DNA from: Barnesiella intestinihominis YIT 11860
Lineage (GTDB): Bacteria > Bacteroidota > Bacteroidia > Bacteroidales > Barnesiellaceae
Assembly: GCF_000296465.1 (NCBI RefSeq)
Contig: NZ_JH815204.1
Coordinates: 906,814 to 970,813 of the forward strand
DNA length: 64,000 bases
Reading direction: 5' to 3'
Shown here: in pieces, positions 1 through 6,895 of the stretch
Layout: each line of letters starts with the position of its first letter
Position numbering within the stretch: the stretch's first letter is position 1
Program-made: the position numbers and the translations under genes
The notes under the pieces: model-generated
Database searches by the model: none
What the model was told of the DNA's origin: nothing
Seen by the model: only the letters and a program-made list of their open reading frames with translations

Positions 1-116
1 TGGCCCCATGCATACGGGAACATACCCAGCAAAAAAAGTAATAGAATCGAACGTTTCAATTTATTACAGAAATGCCCTCTCCCATACATTCCAAATAGAT
101 TTTTCCAAGGTAACAT
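1..116 (-). CDS. N-terminal fragment of a TonB-dependent (SusC/RagA-like) receptor, cut by the window edge
   Basis: Reading the minus strand from an ATG at 116 gives an open frame to the window edge. It starts with a short charged stretch (MLPWKNLFGMYGRGHF), continues with the basic residues NKLKR and then a hydrophobic core (SILLLFLLGMFPYAWG). This is a typical signal peptide with a long n-region, as seen in many SusC-type receptors. An alternative ATG is at 89. The frame starts 36 bases after the FecR stop codon, so the order is sigma, anti-sigma, receptor, which is the usual Bacteroidota arrangement. Identity as a TonB receptor is inferred from signal peptide plus context; no mature domain is visible in the window. 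Confidence 0.55.
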   Translation of the reverse strand, partial: MLPWKNLFGMYGRGHFCNKLKRSILLLFLLGMFPYAWG

Positions 117-152
117 AAGTTTTTCTGTATTAGTAGTTAACAAGTTTTATAA

Positions 153-1373
153 TTAACTTCTCTTCTTCAATAAAATAGTATTTCCGTTCATTTCATACGA
201 CATGGGAACCGTTTTAGAATCGGCCTTTTCCAATGAAATCGTACGGGAAATAGTTTCCAATACGTCTTTCGGATCATCGAACAAAACCAACTTTCCACTG
301 CATTTCAAATCTTTAATATCCTTTTCGCAATCGATATAAAGGTCATAATGTCTGGAAATTTTCGCCAATATCATCGACAACGGCTGGCTGCGGAATTGGA
401 GCAATCCATCTTTCCAACTAATAAAATCATACGTATTCGCCGCAGTAATATCCATAGAGTTGCTCGCCAAAGTCAGCATATGGTCAGGTTGCAAAATTTT
501 CTTTTTCGATTCATCATTCGATTGAACCTCGACCAATCCTTCAACCAAGACAACAGACTGAGCCAACTCATCGTGATAAGCCATCACACTAAATCGAGTA
601 CCCAATGCCCTCACACTCATTTCCGAAGTTTTTACAAAAAACGGCCTTTCGGCATCTTTGGCAATCTCGATGTAAATTTCGCCATCGACATATACTTCCC
701 GTTTATTCTTCTCAAAAGTTGTCGGGAAACGAAACGTCGAGCCCGAATTGACCCAAACCTTCGAACCGTCTTCCAATACCAAATGAGAAGCTCTGCGACC
801 CTTAGGCACGATCAATTCATTATATTCGACCTTACTATCGTTTACATCTACTGCATATCGTTCGTCCTGCTGGTTTATTGACGAAATAGTCGCCTCGCCA
901 CCTCCATACAACACATCGTCCCCCTCTTCAAGAGGAATCGTCCTTTCCCCAGCAATGACCAATCGGGTATCTTTCTCAAAATTAGATCGGTTCTTCTCTA
1001 TCGTCGCTACTTGATTATCGGAAGTAAAAGGGGCAAAAAAAGAATAAACACCTACCGAAAGTAAAGCGACGACACATGCCGCTGCAAAAATTTTATAAAA
1101 GCCCACATACAAACGATGCCTCCGTATCGATTTCACTTGATCGTTGACATGCTCCAAAAGTTCCAGCTTCTCTTGCTCGGAATAAGTTTCATCATCGAAT
1201 GTCATAGACAAAAGAAGTTGTTTCGCCGCTTCAATTTCTTGTTTTTTCTCAGGATTCTCTAAAACATAATTATCCCAAAATTCAACATCGTCGTCGGTCA
1301 AAAGCAAAACACTTCTTAAAAACGAATCATCTTTAAGAAAATCAAGAATATTATATTCTGCCCTTGTTTTCAT
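153..1373 (-). CDS. FecR-family anti-sigma factor
   Basis: A 406-residue inner-membrane sigma regulator. The N-terminal about 85 residues are cytoplasmic and should bind the ECF sigma factor. One transmembrane helix follows at about residues 88-112 (FYKIFAAACVVALLSVGVY). The periplasmic part holds a FecR domain (about 190-285, including the typical GRRASHLVLEDGSKVWVNSG) and a C-terminal DUF4974-like domain (about 320-400, LSMILAKISRHYDLYIDCEK). In this family the periplasmic part senses the N-terminal signalling domain of a TonB-dependent receptor and releases the sigma factor. The ECF sigma gene lies 89 bases upstream and a probable receptor gene starts 36 bases downstream, so the three likely form one regulatory unit. 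Length is normal for the family. Confidence 0.93.
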   Translation of the reverse strand: MKTRAEYNILDFLKDDSFLRSVLLLTDDDVEFWDNYVLENPEKKQEIEAAKQLLLSMTFDDETYSEQEKLELLEHVNDQVKSIRRHRLYVGFYKIFAAACVVALLSVGVYSFFAPFTSDNQVATIEKNRSNFEKDTRLVIAGERTIPLEEGDDVLYGGGEATISSINQQDERYAVDVNDSKVEYNELIVPKGRRASHLVLEDGSKVWVNSGSTFRFPTTFEKNKREVYVDGEIYIEIAKDAERPFFVKTSEMSVRALGTRFSVMAYHDELAQSVVLVEGLVEVQSNDESKKKILQPDHMLTLASNSMDITAANTYDFISWKDGLLQFRSQPLSMILAKISRHYDLYIDCEKDIKDLKCSGKLVLFDDPKDVLETISRTISLEKADSKTVPMSYEMNGNTILLKKRS

Positions 1374-1462
1374 CTCTATCGTTTGGATATATTTTTTTTC
1401 AAATTTCTTTTATTATACAGACGACAAAATCCATTTTTTGTCCCCTCTTTTTCCAATTTTCT

Positions 1463-2023
1463 TTACCATAAACAGATTATTATAAAAAGAAAAGCCACTT
1501 TCAACTTTCGCATTTTACCAATTGCTCTCGACACGGCTTTTCTTGAAGACTGTATGGTCATGTGCATAAGAGAGGCGATCTCTTCATACTCCAACTCATG
1601 AATGAATCGCAGATATATAATCTCCCGTTGTCTACCGGTAAGAGAACTGAGTAATTTATTCAATTTTCCTTCTATTTCTTTCTTATCCTCCTCGGCTATC
1701 AACTCATTCAATATATTCCATTTTATAGTGAATTTATATTGATAATCATCTATACTACAAGTATCTACCGATACTTTCAACATATCTAATAAATTATTCT
1801 TCAAAGACCTGAATAAATAATATTTCAAGTTCCTCACTTCGCTAAGGCTCCTCCGATTAAGATATAGTTTAACAAAGACATCTTGAATGGCATCTTTCAA
1901 TACTTCTTTTTCAAATCCCAAACTTCTGCCATATTGCAAAAGAAGATCGACATACTTATTATAAATAAAAGTGAATGCCGCATCATCTCCATCGACAAAT
2001 CTTTGAAAAACGACCTCATCCAT
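1463..2023 (-). CDS. ECF RNA polymerase sigma factor (sigma-70 family)
   Basis: A 186-residue ECF sigma factor. Region 2 spans about residues 10-75 (FTFIYNKYVDLLLQYGRS, then DAIQDVFVKLYLNRRSL). The region-4 helix-turn-helix spans about 125-172 (LTGRQREIIYLRFIHELEYE followed by EIASLMHMTIQSSRKAVSRA). There is no region 3, as expected for ECF factors. The last 12 residues are hydrophobic (KVAFLFIIICLW), a common tail in Bacteroidota FecI-like factors. It sits directly before the FecR anti-sigma gene. Candidate targets in the window are the GH31 and beta-helix genes just upstream, which share a GGGTA-N17-CGTC motif. That link is inference. Confidence 0.94.
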   Translation of the reverse strand: MDEVVFQRFVDGDDAAFTFIYNKYVDLLLQYGRSLGFEKEVLKDAIQDVFVKLYLNRRSLSEVRNLKYYLFRSLKNNLLDMLKVSVDTCSIDDYQYKFTIKWNILNELIAEEDKKEIEGKLNKLLSSLTGRQREIIYLRFIHELEYEEIASLMHMTIQSSRKAVSRAIGKMRKLKVAFLFIIICLW

Positions 2024-2080
2024 TGTTTCTGTTATTTTTCGATAAATTTAAAATCTAACACTACAAACCCAATTTCCTCG

Positions 2081-2112
2081 AAAAAAGGACTGCACCGGAT
2101 AGTGGTGCAGTC
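2081..2112 (-). terminator. Rho-independent terminator after the beta-helix gene
   Basis: A perfect 9-base stem (GACTGCACC at 2088-2096 with GGTGCAGTC at 2104-2112) around a 7-base loop. On the minus strand it is followed by six T residues (2086-2081). It lies 14 bases after the stop of the gene at 2127-3572 and separates it from the sigma gene. Confidence 0.85.
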
Positions 2113-2126
2113 ACTCTTCCCAAAAA

Positions 2127-3572
2127 CTATTTATATACAAATACCATCTTCGAGACTTCATATCTCCGGGAGGCATATATCTTCTTTATCAAATAAATTC
2201 CTGTGGATTGAGGTTTTTCTAACCGAAGGCCCGACAAGGTAAAATATTGAATTTCTATTACAGGCTCATCAGACTCGATAAAACTCGATTCTACGGAACT
2301 CGGAAGCCCGTCATATTCATAAGCGCCCATATCCACTGTTCCATTAACAACCCGCTCTTTTCCGGCTAAATCTTTATCATAATCGCCAATAGCCTCGTTA
2401 TTTCCCGCATTTATCGCCGGACTCGAAGATTGAAGCATATAAGTTCCATCGACAAACTGAGGTTCGGCATTGAGATTGCCTACACCGCCCTCGGATTCAG
2501 GCCATATCGTATATGTAACTTCCGCCGTCGATTCGGGTCCCAGAAAAACGTTAGATCCGGCTGGTGTCGATTCAGACCGAGCGACATTATCGACAACGAT
2601 ACAATTCACAACCTCCGAACTGCCTTTATTTCCAAACCCTATACCACCGCCGCGGCCACTCGTCGCATCGTTTCCTACGACCGTACAATTTATTACATGA
2701 GCCACAATCTCTTCCCCAGCCGGTTCGGTTACCATGCTACAATCTATTCCGCCTCCATAATTGGCATTATTGGCCGTCCCGCCAATTTTATTGCCCTCGA
2801 CCAAACAGTTCACGACATAGCCCGTTTTAATCGAAACACCACCTCCATTATTACCTCCTGTCGATGTATTGTTCGATTCGTCTGCGACACAATGATTATT
2901 TCGTATAATGGAATTCAATAAATACCCACCATCTAAACAGACTCCGCCTCCGACACCCGGTTTCTTTCCATCGGCTGCTATGGCTATATTATTCTCAACG
3001 ATACAATTCTTTACGATTCCGCGAGCATACACGCCTCCGCCCACACCTTTAATGGAGCCATCGGTTTTTGATCCATAATTATCGTGGACGATACAATATT
3101 CTATCATTCCATCGGGGTGGTCGATATAAACACCACCGGCACGACCTGCGGCTCCCGCAGTAGAATTATAAGCATCCCCACCCGATATATCGAACCCTAC
3201 AAAGTAAGACGCCGTCTTAAAATACAATACCCGGCGACCACTGCCTTTCAAAAAAGTCTCAATATTGTCCAACTGATAAGAAACAGGTTTTTCACTCTCT
3301 GTACCCTCACAATTTCCATACACCTTCACATCGGCTCTATTACAAGTAAAACTGGCCCCCTCTGGAGCTACGTATGTTCCTTTCTTTACAAAGATTTCGT
3401 CTCCCTCCGACAATTTGGTCGACGTCAATATTGCATTCAACGAAGTAGAGGTTTCCCAACTCAATCCGTCACTGTCTTCACTACCGTCTGGGGTAACAAA
3501 ATATTTTACAGCATATGCGCTTTGAAATGAAAATACTGTAAAAACTAAAAAGCTAAGTAGATTTGTTTTCAT
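2127..3572 (-). CDS. Secreted right-handed beta-helix protein with choice-of-anchor Q region and sorting-like tail
   Basis: A 481-residue secreted protein. It has a signal peptide (residues 1-21, ending SAYA), an N-terminal start typical of this group (KYFVTPDGSEDSDGLSWETS), and Gly/Asn-rich beta-helix rungs with repeats of the form GGGV..N-C-I-V..N (about 120-330). A choice-of-anchor Q-like region follows (SPAINAGNN...DLAGKERVVNGTVDMGAYEY, about 380-420). The last about 45 residues (IQYFTLSGLRLEKPQSTGIY...) resemble short type-IX-secretion C-terminal tails. It is the most diverged of three tandem paralogues. Its function is unknown: similar folds occur in polysaccharide lyases and adhesins, but I see no catalytic signature. 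Confidence 0.82.
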   Translation of the reverse strand: MKTNLLSFLVFTVFSFQSAYAVKYFVTPDGSEDSDGLSWETSTSLNAILTSTKLSEGDEIFVKKGTYVAPEGASFTCNRADVKVYGNCEGTESEKPVSYQLDNIETFLKGSGRRVLYFKTASYFVGFDISGGDAYNSTAGAAGRAGGVYIDHPDGMIEYCIVHDNYGSKTDGSIKGVGGGVYARGIVKNCIVENNIAIAADGKKPGVGGGVCLDGGYLLNSIIRNNHCVADESNNTSTGGNNGGGVSIKTGYVVNCLVEGNKIGGTANNANYGGGIDCSMVTEPAGEEIVAHVINCTVVGNDATSGRGGGIGFGNKGSSEVVNCIVVDNVARSESTPAGSNVFLGPESTAEVTYTIWPESEGGVGNLNAEPQFVDGTYMLQSSSPAINAGNNEAIGDYDKDLAGKERVVNGTVDMGAYEYDGLPSSVESSFIESDEPVIEIQYFTLSGLRLEKPQSTGIYLIKKIYASRRYEVSKMVFVYK

Positions 3573-3602
3573 GATATAAAGATTTAACGGTGACTGAAAA
3601 AG

Positions 3603-3660
3603 GGGTATTCGGCAAGCAATAGCCTGAGACGATATCGGAATTCCCTACCGAATACACCCA
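3603..3660 (-). promoter_or_regulatory. Inverted repeat and weak ECF-like promoter upstream of the 3572 gene
   Basis: Inverted arms GGTATTCGG (about 3604-3612) and CCGAATAC (3648-3655) flank a region that contains ATCGTCTC on the minus strand (CGTC at 3631-3628). That is the same -10-like sequence found upstream of the two paralogues and the GH31 gene. The -35-like GGTA is 14 rather than 17 bases away, so this copy matches poorly. Confidence 0.35.
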
Positions 3661-3678
3661 AACAAAACATCGAAATAT

Positions 3679-5188
3679 TTATTTAATCGTGATGAACACC
3701 TTCTCGGTAATTATTTGCTTCGTATCGAAGGTCTTCTTAACGATATAAAGTCCTGAAACACTGGGATAAGTAACCTCTACACCCTGCAACGTGTAATACT
3801 GAGTACGTACCACTTCTCCCTCTTGAATTTCAACATCATCTATGGCACTACCGTCCGTTACCTCATAAGCACCTAAATCGACCGACGCACCGAATATACG
3901 GGCATTACCAGCCAAATCGGTATCATATCCTTCGATAGCAGGATCATCACCGGCATCGATACAAGGGCTACCTTCTGCCAAACGATAATTTCCTCCTGCT
4001 ACATCGACAAATTTTGGATCGGAAGTAATTGCGCTGGCACTGACCGTTTTTTCAGGTACACAAATGGCTCCGATAGTCACTCTTTCCGGTAATTTACCAT
4101 CTGTTTGAGGGTTACCGAAACGAATATTGGCATTACCTGTACCATAATCGTCTTCACGACATGTATTGTTCCATGCGATACAGTTGGCAACAGTAGCAGT
4201 CATACCGTCGGCATTTGTCGTCTGAAATCCGATACCGCCACCCAATCCTTGAACATGGTTCTTCGCAACGGTACAGTTAATCACATAAGCATCTTTTTCA
4301 GTACAACAGACGCCTCCACCTACCGATTGATTATTCAGCGACCCATTCACCGAATTCCCGACAACAAGGCTATTAATTAATTTACCCGACTTGATGGCGA
4401 TACCGCCTCCTTGACTTTGGAAAGAATCCCCATCGTCGGTTGGAGTCGTACTGTTATTACGAATGATACAATTCAATACAATGGCATTATCGGGATTACA
4501 CCCATTTCCCTCGGTTGCATCCAAGCAAATACCGCCTCCGATACCCGTAGACCAAGTTTTCGACGTATCTTCCCACGGAGCAGTAGTCGCAATGTTGTTT
4601 TCAATAATACAATTAATTTTCCAACCTACCATTCAAGACATAAAGGCCTCCGCCAACACCTTTTAGAGCTTTCCCATTGGAACCTAAAATATTTTTAGAG
4701 CCATCGACACCTATATTATCATGAATATTGCAATACTTCAAAGTTGCCCCTCCATCATTAATATAGACACCACCGCCACGACCGACTCCTGTGGTCTCCG
4801 TCGATGCATCTCCACCAGATATATCCAGTCCATAAATTTCCGATGCCTTTCCGTCCAAATAAAGTACCCGTTTTCCTCCGGGACCCTTCAAAAAAGTTTC
4901 GAGCCCTTCGGCTGTCGTATACGTAGGCGGTTCGGTTTCCGTGCCGACACAATTCCCATAAACTTTGGCAGCAGCCCTCAACTTAAAACTACCCGTATAC
5001 GTCCCCTTAGCGACAAAAACTTCGTCACCGGCAGCGGCCCAACTAAGAGCATCTTCCAAACTGGCAGCACTACTCCACGATGTTCCATCGCCCGAACCGG
5101 ATTCTGTCACATAAATAACATCGGCATTCATTGTCGAAAAACCTCCGGCCAGCAATAACGCTCCCACTAGTAAAAATTTTTTCTCCAT
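3679..5188 (-). pseudogene. Frameshifted secreted beta-helix protein (paralogue of the 5320-6810 gene)
   Basis: Two overlapping frames together make one paralogue of the neighbouring gene. Codons from 5188 encode the signal peptide (MEKKFLLVGALLLAGGFSTM) and the first rungs, ending in frame at GRLEN then stop. A second frame from about 4632 continues with NCIIENNIATT through the choice-of-anchor Q region and the sorting-like tail. In the intact paralogue the same place reads GRLENCIVENNIATT. The break coincides with a 4-base tandem duplication (AATTAATT, 4611-4618, where one AATT is expected). Removing one copy would restore the full frame of about 500 residues. No start suitable for secretion exists for the second part. 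It could be a real recent mutation or a sequencing/assembly error. Confidence 0.85.
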
Positions 5189-5225
5189 GTCATTTAAATT
5201 TAAGATTAGTAAATATTACTATTAT

Positions 5226-5266
5226 TTGAGACGATGGGTATAAAATTTTATACCCATCATTCTCAA
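5226..5266 (-). promoter_or_regulatory. ECF-type promoter within a long palindrome
   Basis: On the minus strand GGGTA (5255-5251) is followed by exactly 17 bases and CGTC (5233-5230), 41 bases before the ATG at 5188. The same motif and spacing precede the 6810 and GH31 genes. Here the site also forms a perfect 26-base palindrome (5233-5258) extended by outer arms TTGAGA (5226-5231) and TCTCAA (5261-5266). It could therefore also act as an operator, or as a hairpin terminating the transcript from the upstream paralogue. Confidence 0.6.
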
Positions 5267-5319
5267 ACTATTTTCTAAGTTTTTTATTTATTCACCATAC
5301 TATTTCGAAAGGCTCGAAG

Positions 5320-6810
5320 TCATTTGACCGAAATAAAGTTTTTTTCAACAACTACTTTCTTGGTATCATACGTCTTCTTGACAATATAGAGTCCCGATAC
5401 AGACGGGGAAGTCACTTCGATTCCCTGCATCGTGTAATACTGAACACGAACGATTTCACCGCCATTGGTTTCGGCGGTTTCTATGGCACTGCCGTCATTA
5501 ACTTCATACGGTCCTAAATCAACAGCTGCTCCAAAAATACGGGCATTACCGTCCAAATCGGTATCATACCCTTCGATAGCGGGATCATCGCCGGCATCGA
5601 TACAGGGGCTACCCTCAGCTAAACGGAAATTACCGTTCGCTGCATCAACAAACATAGGATCGGAGGTAATTGCACTGGCACTTACTGTATTCTCTGGAAC
5701 ACATACCACATTGATGGTTACTCGGTTGGGAAGTTCTCCGTCGGTTTGAGCGTTTCCGTAACGAATATTGGCATTACCTGTACCATAATCGTCATCTCGA
5801 CAAGTGTTACCCCATGCGATACAGTTTGATACGACAGCCCTCATTCCATCTGCATTTTGAGACTGGAATCCGAAACCGCCACCCAATCCTTTTACATGAT
5901 TGTCATAGGCTGTACAATTAATTATATAAGCCTCCTTTTCGGTAGTACACACACCACCGCCGACATTTTGGTTATTATTCGATCCATTCACCCTATTCCC
6001 TACGATAAGACTATTAATCAAATACCCCGACTTAATGGCAATACCACCCCCTTGATGATAATAAGAACTTTCGTCATCATCTGGAGTTGTATAATTATTC
6101 CGTATTATACAATTAACGACTACGGCATCTCCCGGATCGCCAGAAGATTCCAAGCAAACACCACCGCCAACACCCATTGACCATACGGAATTATCTTCTT
6201 TCAGCCACGGATCTGTCGTCGCGATGTTATTCTCAACGATACAGTTTTCCAACCGACCGTTCCACACATAAGCACCACCGCCAACACCTCTCTGTGGAAT
6301 ACGATTTCCCTCCAACAAACGTTTAGTCCCGTCGATAGCTTTATTATCGTGTATGCGACAATACTTGGCCACACCGCCCCCGCTATTGATATAAAGTCCG
6401 CCGCCACGAGCTACACCGGTAGTCTCTTCCGAAGCGTCCCCGCCAGATATATCAAAGCCATAAATCGCTGCCCCTCCGTCCAAAAGGACGACACGTTTAC
6501 CATCGCCTTTCAAAAAAGTTTCAAGACCTTCGGCCGAAGTATATGTAGGCGGTTCGGTTTCAGTCCCCTCACAGTTACCATATACGGTTGCTGCCACTTT
6601 CAACGCAAAACTACCGGTATAAGTACCTTTTGCCACATAAATCTCATCTCCTTTCGCAGCCCATGAAAGAGCATCCGCCAAAGGAGCGGCACTATTCCAC
6701 GACATACCGTCACCCACGCCGTTTTCGGTCACATAAATAACTTCGGCATTCATTGTTGACAAACCTCCGATCAACATCAATACACCCGCAAGTAAAAAAA
6801 GCCTTTTCAT
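5320..6810 (-). CDS. Secreted right-handed beta-helix protein with choice-of-anchor Q region and sorting-like tail
   Basis: A 496-residue intact paralogue. Parts seen are a signal peptide (MKRLFLLAGVLMLIGGLSTM, ending NA), an N-terminal IYVTENGVGDGMSWNSA block, and a Gly-rich beta-helix with GGGLYI, GGGAYV, GGGVCL, GGGIAI, GGGVCT and GGGFGF rungs (about 130-330). The choice-of-anchor Q region follows (SPCIDAGDDPAIEGYDTD and DLGPYEV, about 400-440), then a C-terminal sorting-like tail (VQYYTMQGIEVTSPSVSGLY). It closely resembles the broken neighbour at 3679-5188, which points to recent tandem duplication. Probably surface-exposed or secreted. No catalytic residues can be assigned. The candidate ECF promoter upstream suggests co-regulation with the GH31 enzyme. 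Confidence 0.85.
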   Translation of the reverse strand: MKRLFLLAGVLMLIGGLSTMNAEVIYVTENGVGDGMSWNSAAPLADALSWAAKGDEIYVAKGTYTGSFALKVAATVYGNCEGTETEPPTYTSAEGLETFLKGDGKRVVLLDGGAAIYGFDISGGDASEETTGVARGGGLYINSGGGVAKYCRIHDNKAIDGTKRLLEGNRIPQRGVGGGAYVWNGRLENCIVENNIATTDPWLKEDNSVWSMGVGGGVCLESSGDPGDAVVVNCIIRNNYTTPDDDESSYYHQGGGIAIKSGYLINSLIVGNRVNGSNNNQNVGGGVCTTEKEAYIINCTAYDNHVKGLGGGFGFQSQNADGMRAVVSNCIAWGNTCRDDDYGTGNANIRYGNAQTDGELPNRVTINVVCVPENTVSASAITSDPMFVDAANGNFRLAEGSPCIDAGDDPAIEGYDTDLDGNARIFGAAVDLGPYEVNDGSAIETAETNGGEIVRVQYYTMQGIEVTSPSVSGLYIVKKTYDTKKVVVEKNFISVK

Positions 6811-6846
6811 GTCACTAAAATTTAAGATTAATAATTATGTTGTAAA

Positions 6847-6872
6847 GACGATATATTCGCAATTTTATACCC
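6847..6872 (-). promoter_or_regulatory. Candidate ECF-type promoter of the 6810 beta-helix gene
   Basis: Minus strand: GGGTA (6872-6868), 17 bases, CGTC (6850-6847), ending 36 bases before the ATG. Over the first 12 bases (GGGTATAAAATT) and the ATCGTCT end it is identical to the copy upstream of 5188. Layout and spacing fit ECF promoters in general; the assignment to the nearby sigma factor is inferred. Confidence 0.6.
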
Positions 6873-6895
6873 ACTTCTCCCTATTAAAGTATTAC

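Noticed and set aside
3679..4632. A separate 317-residue beta-helix gene starting at 4632
   Set aside because: The frame begins inside the frameshift site, has no signal peptide, and continues the upstream fragment exactly as in the intact paralogue.
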